Shown: positions 19,480-29,719, counted from the first letter of the stretch. The stretch: DNA of 64,000 bases from Acinetobacter zhairuonensis (GCF_022601715.1 NZ_JAKVIM010000017.1:22222-86221), one strand, 5' to 3'. A program made the numbers and translations. Notes: a model not told the origin generated them from the sequence alone.

Positions 19480-20550
19480 ATGTTTGCACGTCGTATTGTC
19501 GCGAAACATGTGACCAAGACCACCGCCTATGCCATGTTGGGGGCAACAGCGGTCCTATCTGTCTTACAAGTTTTATTTACCTATTTAGGGGAGCTGGGTG
19601 ATCTCAACGACACCTATACCGCTTGGCAGGCGCTAATTTATGTATTGTGGGGTGCACCACGGTATCTGTATGAAATTTTACCAATTGCCGCACTGATTGG
19701 GGCTGTGCTCGGTTTAGGTACTATGGCATCCAACAGTGAATTGATTGTGATGCGTTCCATCGGGATCAGTCTCTGGCGCATTGTAGGGTGGGTCATCCGT
19801 TCCGCATTAATTCTGGTGGTTCTCTCTTTTGTGCTGAGTGAATGGGTGATTCCTTATACCAATGAACAAGCCAAAAGCGTGAAGAGTCAACGGAGCGTGG
19901 CAGCTTTGGGCGAGGTCAAGGGATATTGGACGCGTGAAGGTCAGCGCTTTATCTATATTGATTATGCCAATTCCCAAGGACAGTTACGTAATATTCAAGT
20001 GGTCGATTTTAACCAAGAATACCGTTTGAATAGTGTGCTGAATGCAGAGCAGGGGCAGTTTTTACGAGATGGTCAGTGGAGCTTAAAAAATACCGAGCAA
20101 ATGGAGATTCAGGCGGCTGGTAATGCGACTTTGCAGCGTACTGTACAGCAACCATTAGCATTGGCATTACAACCTAAATATGTGCATATGGTCACCATTG
20201 ATCCTGAGGATTTGTCACCAAGTCAATTGGTCAGTTTCATGCGCTATATGCATGAATATAGCCAAGTTCCGAAAACCTATCAGTTGGCCTTTTGGCAAAA
20301 AGTGGGTTCACCGTTTGCTCTGATTGCGCTAGTTTTAATTGCTTGTTCGTTTATTTTTGGACCTTTACGCCAGCAATCCATGGGTTTCCGTTTGGTCATC
20401 GCTTTATTTATCGGTCTTACCTTCTTTTATTTGCAAGACTTTCTAGGTTATGCCAGCTTGGTCTATTCACCTTCACCGGCTTGGTTCGTATTTGTGCCGA
20501 TTGTCTTGATGTTTATTGTCGGCGGTTATTTATTACGCCGTGCTCGCTAA
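19480..20550 (+). CDS. lptG: LPS export permease LptG
   Basis: 356 residues with the same architecture as LptF: N-terminal helices from residue 15, the conserved GALIGAVLGLGTMASNSEL-like stretch near 75-90, a periplasmic domain, and C-terminal helices ending RRAR. It partners LptF in the LptB2FG transporter, and the two are translated together (2 bp gap). Confidence 0.93.
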   Translation: MFARRIVAKHVTKTTAYAMLGATAVLSVLQVLFTYLGELGDLNDTYTAWQALIYVLWGAPRYLYEILPIAALIGAVLGLGTMASNSELIVMRSIGISLWRIVGWVIRSALILVVLSFVLSEWVIPYTNEQAKSVKSQRSVAALGEVKGYWTREGQRFIYIDYANSQGQLRNIQVVDFNQEYRLNSVLNAEQGQFLRDGQWSLKNTEQMEIQAAGNATLQRTVQQPLALALQPKYVHMVTIDPEDLSPSQLVSFMRYMHEYSQVPKTYQLAFWQKVGSPFALIALVLIACSFIFGPLRQQSMGFRLVIALFIGLTFFYLQDFLGYASLVYSPSPAWFVFVPIVLMFIVGGYLLRRAR

Positions 20551-20556
20551 TATTTT

Positions 20557-20583
20557 GTGCAGATTGGAGAAAACAATCTGCAC
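20557..20583 (+). other. stem-loop after lptG
   Basis: GTGCAGATTG-GAGAAAA-CAATCTGCAC, a perfect 10-bp stem directly after the lptG stop. No T-run follows, so termination is uncertain; it may act as an mRNA 3'-end structure. Confidence 0.5.
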
Positions 20584-20672
20584 AAGCAAGTTTAACCCTG
20601 TTGCATACATGGAGTCTTGAGCGAAAATTCGGTAATATAGTGCGACCAATTTATAGACAAAGAGTGTAAATC

Positions 20673-22220
20673 ATGACGGATGCAACTGCTGGCAAAGTTC
20701 CGCACGTATTGGTAATTATGGATGGTATCGGTCACCGTGAAGCGGTTGAAGATAATGCTTTCCTTGCTGCACAACGACCAAACTTGACGGCTATGCAACA
20801 AAAGCATCCGCATGGATTGATTTCTGGTTCTGGTGAAGATGTGGGTCTTCCAGATGGTCAAATGGGCAACTCAGAAGTTGGACATATGAACTTGGGCGCA
20901 GGTCGTGTGTTGTATCAAGACTTTACCCGTATTACTAAAGACATTCGCACAGGTGCTTTTTTTGAACATCAAGTGCTGATTGATGCGGTTGAAAAAGCCA
21001 AAGCAGCTCAAGGCGTGGTTCACATTATGGGCTTATTGTCTGAAGGCGGTGTGCACTCACATGAAGATCATATTGTGGCCATGGCAGAATTGGCATTGAA
21101 GCGCGGTGCGAAAGTCTATTTACATGCGTTCTTGGATGGTCGTGATACTCCGCCAAAAAGTGCGCAACCTTCTTTAGAGAAGTTGGATGCCTTATTTGCA
21201 CAATATCCAAATCAGGGGCGTATTGCGACCCTAATTGGTCGTTATTTTGCCATGGATCGTGACAATCGCTGGGATCGTGTAGAACAAGCCTACCGCTTAT
21301 TGACTGAAGGTGAAGCGGTTCGTACAGCTGCAACCGCTGTTGAAGGCTTGGAAATGGCTTATGCAGCCGATGAATCAGATGAATTCGTTAAAGCGACACG
21401 TATTGGTGAATTGGCAAAAGTAGAAGATGGTGACAGCATTGTATTTATGAATTTCCGTGCCGATCGCGCGCGTGAAATTACCAAAGCTTTTGTTGAAAAA
21501 GACTTTGTTGGTTTTGAGCGTAAAGTCGTACCAAACTTGTCTACGTTTGTGATGTTGACCCGTTATCAAGCAACCATTGACGCGCCTGTGGCTTATATGC
21601 CAGAAGCATTGCATAACTCTTTGGGTGAATATCTGTCGAACTTGGGTAAAACCCAATTGCGTATTGCTGAAACCGAAAAGTATGCACATGTGACTTTTTT
21701 CTTCAGTGGTGGTCGTGAAGATGAATACCCTGGTGAAAAGCGTATTTTAATTCCATCTCCAAATGTCGCGACTTATGACTTAAAACCAGAAATGAGTGCC
21801 TATGAAGTGACGGACGAATTGGTTGCAGCCATCAATTCGGGTGAATACGACCTATTGGTGGTGAACTTTGCCAATGGTGATATGGTTGGACACACAGGAG
21901 TCTTCCAAGCCGCAGTGAAAGCGGTAGAAGCGGTGGATACCTGTTTAGGTCGAGTGTATGACGCCGTGATGGCGAAAAAAGGTCATATGCTGATTACAGC
22001 CGATCATGGTAATGTGGAGCAAATGCAGGATTATGCGAGCGGGCAAGTACATACTCAGCATACCACTGAATTGGTCCCATTTATTTATGTGGGTCCAACA
22101 CAAGCAACGATTGCGGAAGGTGGTGTATTGGCTGACGTAGCACCAACCCTGTTAAGCTTGATGCACTTGCCGATTCCAGCAGAAATGCAAGGTCGTAACC
22201 TAATTACCCTACAAGCCTAA
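20673..22220 (+). CDS. gpmI: 2,3-bisphosphoglycerate-independent phosphoglycerate mutase
   Basis: 515 residues, full length. Metal-binding VIMDGIGH near residues 14-21, the catalytic serine (about Ser67) in [26 protein letters not shown] near 155, [13 protein letters not shown] and [11 protein letters not shown] near 445. It interconverts 3- and 2-phosphoglycerate in glycolysis and gluconeogenesis with Mn. In Acinetobacter, which lacks a full Embden-Meyerhof pathway, it mostly serves gluconeogenesis. Confidence 0.95.
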   Translation: MTDATAGKVPHVLVIMDGIGHREAVEDNAFLAAQRPNLTAMQQKHPHGLISGSGEDVGLPDGQMGNSEVGHMNLGAGRVLYQDFTRITKDIRTGAFFEHQVLIDAVEKAKAAQGVVHIMGLLSEGGVHSHEDHIVAMAELALKRGAKVYLHAFLDGRDTPPKSAQPSLEKLDALFAQYPNQGRIATLIGRYFAMDRDNRWDRVEQAYRLLTEGEAVRTAATAVEGLEMAYAADESDEFVKATRIGELAKVEDGDSIVFMNFRADRAREITKAFVEKDFVGFERKVVPNLSTFVMLTRYQATIDAPVAYMPEALHNSLGEYLSNLGKTQLRIAETEKYAHVTFFFSGGREDEYPGEKRILIPSPNVATYDLKPEMSAYEVTDELVAAINSGEYDLLVVNFANGDMVGHTGVFQAAVKAVEAVDTCLGRVYDAVMAKKGHMLITADHGNVEQMQDYASGQVHTQHTTELVPFIYVGPTQATIAEGGVLADVAPTLLSLMHLPIPAEMQGRNLITLQA

Positions 22221-22243
22221 GCAGGCTGATTACAGGTGAATCA

Positions 22244-23410
22244 ATGACGCAACACTTGAAATTTGTTATTCCTTTAACAGCGTTATTCATGTGTTGTGCT
22301 CATGCCACTGGAGCAGTTAATGAAATTGACACTGCTCCAGATTTTGATGAAGTCGAGCAAAGCTACCCTGAAGTACCCGTGGAATCGATTCAGCAGTTTG
22401 TGCAGATTTATGGCATTGTCAAAGACAACTATGTCGATAATAAAAATGATGAACAACTCTTCCAACAAGCCATTCAAGGTTTGGTCAGTGGGCTAGACCG
22501 TTATTCACGTTATTTATCTCCCGAAGATTACAAACAACTGGTGCAATATACCGATGGTGATCTGGCTTCGGTGGATTTTAATTTAAGTTATGACAATCAG
22601 CGACAATGGACTATTCAAGGTTTAAAGCCTGAAGCAGATGCCTATAAACAAGGCTTACGCAACGGGGCTTCCGTCTTTAAAATTGATGATCAAGAATTAC
22701 GTAAACTCAATCGAGAACAGGTCAATGCCTTGTTGTATGGTGCGATAGGCTCAACGCTGAGCGTGCAATTGGGGCAAACCAGTCAAGCAATCAGTCTGGT
22801 TCGTACCAAAAAAATTGAAACCGACATCGAATCGCAACTGTTGCACAATCAGGTGTTACTGCTGAAAGTTCGAGTTTTCCAACAAGATACTGCCAATGAA
22901 ATTAAGCGTTTAATCGAAGAAAATAGTTCACCACGCCTCAAGGCAGTACTGATTGATTTGCGCAATAACCCCGGTGGTTTACTTTCTGCTGCAGTTGAAA
23001 CAGCGGATCTGTTTTTAAATCAGGGCATTATTGTCACCACCAAAAGTCGATCGGAAGGCAATCAGCAATTCCAAGCCCTACCCAGTTCTGAATTTCAGAA
23101 TCTTAAAGTGGGAGTGTTGATCAATGCTCGTTCTGCATCTGCTGCGGAGGTCTTTACCGCTGCAATGAAAGAGCACCGCCGTGCTTGGGTAATTGGCGAA
23201 AAAAGTTATGGCAAAGGAGTGGTACAGAAATTGTTCCCTTTATCCAATGGTGCTGCCTTGCAAATGACGGTGTCGCATTATTACACTCCGACAGGTAAGA
23301 TGATTGAAGGCATTGGCATTCAACCCGATCAGCAGTATCCCTTGCAACATGATATGAAAGAAGAGACTTATCTGGATCATGTTGCAGAGATGATTGCCAA
23401 TCGCCGTTAA
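22244..23410 (+). CDS. carboxy-terminal processing protease (S41 family)
   Basis: 388 residues with a signal peptide (MTQHLKFVIPLTALFMCCAHA). An N-terminal ~70-residue helical part is followed by a PDZ domain (about 95-180) and the S41 catalytic core: LIDLRNNPGGLLSAAV near 235, the nucleophile in ARSASAAEVFTAAMKE near 293, and the lysine in GEKSYGKGVVQK near 320. Periplasmic Ctp proteases trim the C-termini of envelope proteins and can control peptidoglycan hydrolases. It lies 23 bp after gpmI. Confidence 0.9.
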   Translation: MTQHLKFVIPLTALFMCCAHATGAVNEIDTAPDFDEVEQSYPEVPVESIQQFVQIYGIVKDNYVDNKNDEQLFQQAIQGLVSGLDRYSRYLSPEDYKQLVQYTDGDLASVDFNLSYDNQRQWTIQGLKPEADAYKQGLRNGASVFKIDDQELRKLNREQVNALLYGAIGSTLSVQLGQTSQAISLVRTKKIETDIESQLLHNQVLLLKVRVFQQDTANEIKRLIEENSSPRLKAVLIDLRNNPGGLLSAAVETADLFLNQGIIVTTKSRSEGNQQFQALPSSEFQNLKVGVLINARSASAAEVFTAAMKEHRRAWVIGEKSYGKGVVQKLFPLSNGAALQMTVSHYYTPTGKMIEGIGIQPDQQYPLQHDMKEETYLDHVAEMIANRR

Positions 23411-24814
23411 TTATTCATCGGTATCCAGTCCAAACTTCTTCAGACGATAGCGTAAAGAGCGGAAAGACATCCCCAGTTTTTTCGCCGCTAAGGTACGATT
23501 CCAGTGGGTGATGTTGAGTGCATTCAACAGAATTTCTTTCTCGATATTCTCTAAATACAGCTCCAGACCTTCATCAGGTAATTTCTTCGAACTCAGGGTG
23601 AGTTCTGAAGAAGTCGTCAACATCTGATCGACTGAAGGGGTTTGCATCTGGACACTGCGGCGAAGCGGTGCGCTTTGTAAATGCTGCACATCAATATAAT
23701 CTTCATCACTTAAGGTAATGGCACGTTCGATGATGTTGCGCAGTTCACGGACATTGCCTGGATAATACTGGGCAAGTAAAAACTCTTTGGCACGTGGAGT
23801 TAAGGCTTTGGCTGGAATTTCCCATTCACGGCTGACCTTTTGAATAAAATGTTGTGCCAGAATCAGGATATCCTGACCACGTTCTCGTAGCGGTGGCAGG
23901 ACTAAGTCCATGACATGAATTCGGAAAAACAGGTCTTGTCGGAATTTGCCCTGTTGTACCAAGCTTTCTAAGTCTTGATGACTGGCACTGATTACTCGGA
24001 AATCGACATCAATTTCAGTTTCGGAACCAATTGGGCGGATAGATTTTTCCTGCACTGCACGCAAGAGTTTAACTTGCATATTCAATGGAAGTTCTGCAAT
24101 TTCATCCAGAAATAAACTGCCGCCATGTGCGGACTGGATTAGACCTTGTTTGTCTTGTGTTGCACCAGTAAAGCTGCCTTTTTTGTGTCCGAATAATTCA
24201 CTTTCGAGTAAATCCGTAGGAATGGCACCACAGTTAATGGCAATAAAAGGACCTTCATTACGATTACTTAAACGGTGCACCAGATTGGCAACTACTTCTT
24301 TGCCTGTACCAGATTCACCTGTAATAAACACGGGGGCTTGTGAGCGAGCGATCTTGTTTAAGGTCACGCGCAGTTGTTGAATCGGTAAAGACTGCCCAAT
24401 CAGCATACGTTGTTCAAGTGCATCTTCTTGTTGAGCTTGCTGTAGCGGTTTATTCAAGGCTTTTTGTAGTAGCTGTTCAAGATGGGTTTGTTTGATCGGT
24501 TTGCTGACAAAGTCAAAAGCACCTGCTTTGAGGGCTGCAATCGCAATATCCATATTGCCATATGCTGTTAGCACGGCAACTGGGAGTTGAGGATATTGTT
24601 GTGAAATTTCTTCAACCAGTTCTAAACCATTGCCATCAGGCAAGTTTAGATCGGTGAAACACACATCATATTGATGTTCAGATAACATTTTGCGTGCCTG
24701 TGACAAACGATAGGCCACATGCGTTTCAATCCCCATACGACTCAACATCATTTGCATGAGCGTACATAAATCTTCTTCGTCATCTACAAATAAAACGAGT
24801 GGTTGTTGCGCCAC
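23411..24814 (-). CDS. pilR: sigma-54-dependent response regulator PilR
   Basis: 467 residues. The receiver domain (1-120) has its phospho-aspartate in CFTDLNLPDGNG. The AAA+ domain has Walker A GESGTGKEVVA, the sigma-54 contact loop GSFTGA and FLDEIAELPLNMQ. The Fis-type helix-turn-helix at the end is NRTLAAKKLGMSFRSLRYRLKKFG. The overall pattern and the upstream pilS identify PilR, which activates pilA for type IV pili and natural transformation. It abuts the ctp gene tail to tail with no gap. Confidence 0.92.
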   Translation of the reverse strand: MAQQPLVLFVDDEEDLCTLMQMMLSRMGIETHVAYRLSQARKMLSEHQYDVCFTDLNLPDGNGLELVEEISQQYPQLPVAVLTAYGNMDIAIAALKAGAFDFVSKPIKQTHLEQLLQKALNKPLQQAQQEDALEQRMLIGQSLPIQQLRVTLNKIARSQAPVFITGESGTGKEVVANLVHRLSNRNEGPFIAINCGAIPTDLLESELFGHKKGSFTGATQDKQGLIQSAHGGSLFLDEIAELPLNMQVKLLRAVQEKSIRPIGSETEIDVDFRVISASHQDLESLVQQGKFRQDLFFRIHVMDLVLPPLRERGQDILILAQHFIQKVSREWEIPAKALTPRAKEFLLAQYYPGNVRELRNIIERAITLSDEDYIDVQHLQSAPLRRSVQMQTPSVDQMLTTSSELTLSSKKLPDEGLELYLENIEKEILLNALNITHWNRTLAAKKLGMSFRSLRYRLKKFGLDTDE

Positions 24815-24842
24815 CTTATCACCCCAGTAAAAATTGAAATCA

Positions 24843-26402
24843 TTAAGTCAGCTGTCGGCATTCAATCCGAAAGCATGCTCCCTGTTGTTGTTCTACATAG
24901 CTTAAAAGCGCCTGATTGGCCTCACAGAAGCTATGCGATAAATATAATCCTAAACCAGTTCCCGAAATTTCTGTACTAAAGAACGGTTGAAATAGGCGGG
25001 CTTGATCATGAATGGCCACACCTTCCCCAAAATCGCACACATCTATGTGAATATTGTTGTTCTGCGTATAGCAGTGCAGCTCTATTGTACTGTGTTCAGG
25101 TGAATTATGTCGGATCGCATTACGAATTAAATTAATTAAGACTTGTCGAAATTGTGCTTCATCGAAGCTCAAGTTTAGCTGCGGTGCAATATGACAGACA
25201 ATTTTAGTTTTAAGATCAGGTAAATCTTCTTGAATAAATAGCGGGATAAACCGATCCAGTTGAATATCAATCGGTTGGGTGCCCTTATTGCGCACCATAC
25301 TTAAGGTGTCTTGTACAATTTTATCAATCCGCTGCGTCTGTTTATTAATCATCTGACTCAGCGTGTGTTGTTGTTCAGTGGTGCTGTTGGGCAGTAGTTC
25401 ATTGGCTTGTACAATCGCAGCTAAAGGATTGCGGATTTCATGGGCAATACTGGCAGACAATTGCCCTAATGCCGCCAGTTTCAATTGTTGCACCTGTTGA
25501 TTGATCTTTTGCCCGTCTTGGATGACCAGCAGCGTAAGAATCTGCTGCGGGACAATCAGTTTTTGCACTTCAATATGTAAATGATAATGGCTAAGCTGCG
25601 ACTCAAATTGAAATTTTTCCCCATTTTGGACTTGATCAAAATTGAGTAATTCAAATAAATCGGGCTGTAGCTTATATAGTGGATACTTATCAAAGGCATA
25701 GAAAGGGGAAATGCCTAATAGCGCACAGGCTGCGGGGTTGCTTAATACGATATGGCAATTTTCATCCAGCACCAGATAGCCAGTTTCAATCTGCTCCAGA
25801 ATATAACGGTTGATGTTTTGAAGCCGTTTTAGTTCTTGCGATTGTGAGAAATTGACATGATCCAATAATTGAAAACGTCGAACTGCAATTTGCCCGCAAA
25901 TATAAAAAACGATAAACAGCACCGCCAAAATAACGCTATTGCTGAGATTTTGGAGTGAATGCAGGGTCAGAAAGCTGATAACAAACTGTTGATAAATGAC
26001 AGCAATTATTGCAATAAGCGTGATGGCTAAAGCTTTTTGTTTACTCAGAAGCAATGAAGCTGCAAAAATGGTCGTTAAAAATAAGACGCTGATACTTAAA
26101 CTTGGCCCATTGGTGGCAAACGTCAGTAAACTTAAAGCGATGACATCGACAATGAAAATAAAAGCAAATTGCTGTGGAATATGCTGTTTAAAATGTTTGA
26201 GATTAAAGAACTGAACACAGTTAATGAAAAAATAACCCAACAGTCCATAGAAATACAGTTGGGGATATTCATAATTGCTGGCCAGCTCATCTTGGGTCAA
26301 AATAAAAATTAAGACCAGGCAGCTGGTAATCAGTAAGCGGTAGGCGGCATACCAGATCCCAAAAAAGTATTGATTTAATTCGAAATATTGGGAATGTTGC
26401 AT
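24843..26402 (-). CDS. pilS: sensor histidine kinase PilS
   Basis: 519 residues. About six transmembrane helices in the first ~180 residues, a PAS-like domain (about 195-295), the phospho-acceptor ASIAHEIRNPLAAIVQA near 320, and a HATPase domain with LINLIRNAIRHN and STEISGTGLGLYLSHSF. It lies 28 bp upstream of pilR. PilS senses PilA levels in the inner membrane and phosphorylates PilR. Confidence 0.92.
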   Translation of the reverse strand: MQHSQYFELNQYFFGIWYAAYRLLITSCLVLIFILTQDELASNYEYPQLYFYGLLGYFFINCVQFFNLKHFKQHIPQQFAFIFIVDVIALSLLTFATNGPSLSISVLFLTTIFAASLLLSKQKALAITLIAIIAVIYQQFVISFLTLHSLQNLSNSVILAVLFIVFYICGQIAVRRFQLLDHVNFSQSQELKRLQNINRYILEQIETGYLVLDENCHIVLSNPAACALLGISPFYAFDKYPLYKLQPDLFELLNFDQVQNGEKFQFESQLSHYHLHIEVQKLIVPQQILTLLVIQDGQKINQQVQQLKLAALGQLSASIAHEIRNPLAAIVQANELLPNSTTEQQHTLSQMINKQTQRIDKIVQDTLSMVRNKGTQPIDIQLDRFIPLFIQEDLPDLKTKIVCHIAPQLNLSFDEAQFRQVLINLIRNAIRHNSPEHSTIELHCYTQNNNIHIDVCDFGEGVAIHDQARLFQPFFSTEISGTGLGLYLSHSFCEANQALLSYVEQQQGACFRIECRQLT

Positions 26403-26437
26403 GCTGCAAACCGATGATGAGATTTAAATAATGGTAA

Positions 26438-27073
26438 TTAAGGTTTGATGAGACCGTAACGAATCGCTAAATGGGTGAGTTTGACATCGCTATCGATATT
26501 GAGTTTTTCAAAGATGCGGTAACGATAGGTGTTCACCGTTTTTACGCTGACAAAGAGCTTGTCGGCAATTTCCTGTGCGCTGATACAGTTCACCACCATC
26601 ATTGCCACTTGCATTTCTCGCTCAGATAGTGAGTCAAAAGGGGACTGCTGTGTATCAGATAAATACGAGCTAGCTAACTGTTCAGCAATGTCTGCACTGA
26701 AGTACTTGCCACCTTGCATGACTTTGTTGATGGCACGCACCATCTCACTGACTGGGGCACCTTTGGTGATATAGCCTTTGGCACCTGCTTTGAGGAGTAA
26801 AGAAGGGTAAGGTTCTTCTGCTAAACCGCTCACCGCCAAAACTTTGGTTTCGGGTGCGGTTTGTAATAAACGGCGTGTGGTTTCGACACCACCAATGCCA
26901 GGCATATTGACATCGAGTAATACAACATTGGGGTGATGTTGGCGAACCAGATTGATGGCTTCCTCACCAGATTCCGCTTGACCAATCACTTGAACATCTG
27001 CATGGTCTTCTAGCATTCGACAAATACCAGTACGGACTAATTCATGGTCATCTACCACTAAAACTGTAATCAC
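26438..27073 (-). CDS. gacA: response regulator GacA/UvrY
   Basis: 211 residues. Receiver with VVDDHELVRTGICRML and phospho-Asp in VVLLDVNMPGIGG (about Asp54), and a LuxR-type HTH with LSEREMQVAMMV...ISAQEIADKLFVSVKTVNTYRYRI. The start has GAGGGAGA upstream. GacA with the GacS sensor (not in this window) drives small RNAs and virulence/aromatic-catabolism traits in Acinetobacter. It lies 35 bp upstream of pilS, though the systems are separate. Confidence 0.91.
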   Translation of the reverse strand: MITVLVVDDHELVRTGICRMLEDHADVQVIGQAESGEEAINLVRQHHPNVVLLDVNMPGIGGVETTRRLLQTAPETKVLAVSGLAEEPYPSLLLKAGAKGYITKGAPVSEMVRAINKVMQGGKYFSADIAEQLASSYLSDTQQSPFDSLSEREMQVAMMVVNCISAQEIADKLFVSVKTVNTYRYRIFEKLNIDSDVKLTHLAIRYGLIKP

Positions 27074-27241
27074 CGATTTCTCCCTCTGGCTAAAAAATTA
27101 CATAATTTTTGTTACATAAAGCAAAATAAGCTTGCAATGAAACGACAAAATTAGCAATCCTATTCTTATTCCGAAATTAAAAGTTTTGCACAATATCGTG
27201 AATCAAAAATTCCCGTTACTGTGTAAATGTAAGGCATATTT

Positions 27242-27269
27242 GAGGTAATACGCAAATGTATCTTACCTC
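27242..27269. promoter_or_regulatory. inverted repeat upstream of pbpG
   Basis: GAGGTAA and TTACCTC around 14 nt, with inner pairs TAC/GTA making a longer bulged hairpin. It ends 20 bp before the pbpG start. It could be an operator or a 5'-leader hairpin. Confidence 0.4.
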
Positions 27270-27289
27270 CCTGAGTTGAGTAAACGATT

Positions 27290-28348
27290 GTGAAAAATTC
27301 TAAGAAGTCATTCATGCATGTGTTGAGTATGTCCATTCTACTCAGCCTGAGTTCAACAAGCTTTGCTGAACTCGTCATTAATCCTTCCTCGGGGAGTACA
27401 GGTCAGGCTTCGATGAGCTGGTCTTCAGAGGAAGCAAGTCAATTATTAAATAGTGATGTTTCTGCGCTCGGCGAGGAAATATCTCCGCAGGGTTCAACCA
27501 AAGTGACCACCACGGTTCGCAGTTCAAATGGGGTACCCACCTATTCTGCACCAAAAACGGTTCACATTATTGATACCTCTGCAGGCTATATTAGCCAACC
27601 TTCTGTAAGTGCCCGTGCCGCGCTGGTCATGGATGCACAAACAGGTGAAGTACTCTATAGTAAAAATACCAATACCGCTTTACCGATCGCATCTATTACC
27701 AAATTAATGACCGCGGTTGTGATTGCTGATGCACGTTTAGACATGACAGAAGAAATTACATTACAGTCGATTGATTTTGCAGGGGCGGGCGGTAAAAACT
27801 CAAGTTCGACCTTACGTGCGGGCGATAGCATGAACCGTGCTGAAGCGTTGCTTTTTGCTTTAATGAAATCAGAAAATCCAGCAGCGGCAGCGTTAGCGCG
27901 AACGTATCCAGGAGGACGTAGTGCTTTTATTGCTGCAATGAATGCCAAAGCGCGTGCGTTAGGCATGAACTCAACCCATTATGTTGAGTCTACAGGTTTA
28001 GACCCACACAATGTAGCTTCAGCACGTGACTTGGGTATCTTGGTTAGTACTGCATCACAGTATGGTTTAATTCGTCAGTTTTCAACGACAGCAAGTTATG
28101 ATTTTAACTTGGGATATCGCGTCCTAAAATCAAACAATACCAATGCTTTAGTCCGTAATGGCGGTTGGAATATCAACCTGTCTAAAACAGGTTATATCAA
28201 TGAGGCAGGGCGTTGTGTCGTAATGCATACCACCTTGAACTCACGCCCTGCGGTTGTGGTAATTCTCGGTGCAAGTTCGACACAAAATCGTAATAATGAT
28301 GCGACGAGTTTAATGACTTGGGCAAGCCAATTACCAAAACGCATCTAA
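27290..28348 (+). CDS. pbpG: D-alanyl-D-alanine endopeptidase PbpG (PBP7/8)
   Basis: 352 residues from GTG 27290; ATG 27314 is an alternative start. A signal peptide ends near STSFA. The active-site motifs of low-molecular-mass PBPs are present: SITKLM (serine nucleophile), SEN in MKSENPAAA, and KTG in LSKTGYINEAGRC. PbpG cleaves cross-links in peptidoglycan in the periplasm. The ~75-residue Ser/Thr-rich stretch between signal and domain looks like a linker. It is divergent from gacA and ends with its own terminator. Confidence 0.92.
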   Translation: MKNSKKSFMHVLSMSILLSLSSTSFAELVINPSSGSTGQASMSWSSEEASQLLNSDVSALGEEISPQGSTKVTTTVRSSNGVPTYSAPKTVHIIDTSAGYISQPSVSARAALVMDAQTGEVLYSKNTNTALPIASITKLMTAVVIADARLDMTEEITLQSIDFAGAGGKNSSSTLRAGDSMNRAEALLFALMKSENPAAAALARTYPGGRSAFIAAMNAKARALGMNSTHYVESTGLDPHNVASARDLGILVSTASQYGLIRQFSTTASYDFNLGYRVLKSNNTNALVRNGGWNINLSKTGYINEAGRCVVMHTTLNSRPAVVVILGASSTQNRNNDATSLMTWASQLPKRI

Positions 28349-28372
28349 ATTTTAATTCATTCCTAGATTCAG

Positions 28373-28402
28373 AAAAAACTCTTCTTTAGGAAGAGTTTTT
28401 TT
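28373..28402 (+). terminator. intrinsic terminator of pbpG
   Basis: ACTCTTC-TTTAG-GAAGAGT hairpin with an A-run before it and T residues after it, 30 bp past the pbpG stop. Confidence 0.85.
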
Positions 28403-28476
28403 ATGGCGAGCATTGAAGAAAATAGGGTGAGGACTTTACTGGGTCTATAGCACTTAAGACGCATTGCTTAAGGCAA

Positions 28477-28506
28477 TAAAAAAACCAGTTGCGAGCAACT
28501 GGTTTT
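28477..28506 (-). terminator. intrinsic terminator of hom-thrC
   Basis: On the minus strand AAAACCAGTTGC-TC-GCAACTGGTTTT followed by a T-run (A-run 28477-28484 on the plus strand), 23 bp beyond the thrC stop. Confidence 0.87.
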
Positions 28507-28528
28507 GGAATGCAATGTGCTTCTAGGC

Positions 28529-29668
28529 TTACATATTTGAAAGAATAGAGTCTTTTACTTGCGACATGGTTGCATCAATAGACAACATTACCGCATCCGC
28601 ACATTGCTTGATAGCTGTATCTGGATCTTTTAAGCCATTACCTGTTACGGTGCAGACAATCACAGAACCTTCAGCAATTTTACCTGCTTTAATGTCACGG
28701 ATTGCACCACCAATCGAAGCAGCAGATGCAGGTTCAACAAATACGCCTTCATACATAGAAAGTAAACGTTGTGCTTCTAAGATTTCAGCATCTTGTAGCT
28801 CATCGAACCAACCTTTAGAGTCACGTACGACTGCTTTAGCATGATTCCAGCTTTGTGGGTTACCAATACGAATCGCAGTTGCAACGGTTTCAGGCTGTTC
28901 AACTGGCGCACCGCGTAAGAACGGAGCAGCACCCGAAGCTTGATAACCCACCATGGTTGGTAAGCCTTCAGGTTTAGGGCCGGTGAATTGGTCTGTTGCA
29001 GCATCATAAACCACTTGTTCAAACTGATCAGCAGGTTGGTTGGCAACAGCCTCGGTATAACCCATCCAGTGCGCAGTGATGTTTCCTGCATTACCTACAG
29101 GTAGGCAGTGATAGTCTGGCGCACGACCTAAAGCTTCAACGATTTCATAAGCAATGGTTTTTTGACCTTGTAAACGGTATGGATTAATCGAGTTTACAAT
29201 TGTCACAGGCGCTTGATCGGCAACTTCTTTAACTAGGCGCATACCATCGTCAAAGTTTCCACGAATTTGCATCGTGATTGCACCGTACATCATTGCTTGA
29301 GCCATTTTACCCATGGCAATTTTGCCCTCAGGAATGAGCACAAATGCTTTGATGCCCGCACGCGCGGCATATGCTGCTGCAGCGGCAGAAGTGTTACCTG
29401 TAGATGCACAGATAATTGCTTTTGAACCCTCTTCAACCGCTTTGGTCACAGCCATGGTCATGCCGCGGTCTTTGAATGAACCTGTCGGGTTCAAGCCTTC
29501 GTACTTCACATAAATTTCAACATCTTTACCAATAATACGTGGAATATTCTCCAACTTAATCAGCGGGGTATTACCTTCGCCTAAAGAGATTCCACGAGTA
29601 GTAGCAGACACTGGTAAACGGTCACGATAACGGTCAACTAAACCAGTATAACGATTGGCATTCGACAT
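28529..29668 (-). CDS. thrC: threonine synthase
   Basis: 379 residues from ATG 29668 (MSNANRYTGLVDRYRDRLP); eleven extra codons upstream are not family-like. A PLP-dependent fold-type II enzyme: the PLP lysine is in GSFKDRGMTMAV near 60, with a phosphate loop at ASTGNTSAAAAAYAARAG. It converts O-phosphohomoserine to threonine, the last step after hom. It is the short bacterial type (about 380), as in Pseudomonas. Confidence 0.94.
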   Translation of the reverse strand: MSNANRYTGLVDRYRDRLPVSATTRGISLGEGNTPLIKLENIPRIIGKDVEIYVKYEGLNPTGSFKDRGMTMAVTKAVEEGSKAIICASTGNTSAAAAAYAARAGIKAFVLIPEGKIAMGKMAQAMMYGAITMQIRGNFDDGMRLVKEVADQAPVTIVNSINPYRLQGQKTIAYEIVEALGRAPDYHCLPVGNAGNITAHWMGYTEAVANQPADQFEQVVYDAATDQFTGPKPEGLPTMVGYQASGAAPFLRGAPVEQPETVATAIRIGNPQSWNHAKAVVRDSKGWFDELQDAEILEAQRLLSMYEGVFVEPASAASIGGAIRDIKAGKIAEGSVIVCTVTGNGLKDPDTAIKQCADAVMLSIDATMSQVKDSILSNM

Positions 29669-29698
29669 GATGATGTTCCAATTATGGGTAGAGCTTGG

Positions 29699-29719
29699 CA
29701 AGGGGGAATCGCCCCCTTG
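29699..29719 (-). other. GC-rich hairpin between hom and thrC
   Basis: CAAGGGGG-AATCG-CCCCCTTG, a perfect 8-bp stem in the 57-bp hom-thrC gap. No T-run is present. It may adjust thrC expression relative to hom by mRNA processing or partial termination. Confidence 0.5.

Noticed and set aside
20292..20669. 125-codon frame inside and after lptG
   Set aside because: It is a shifted frame over the LptG C-terminus and adjoining gap, with no ribosome site or family features.
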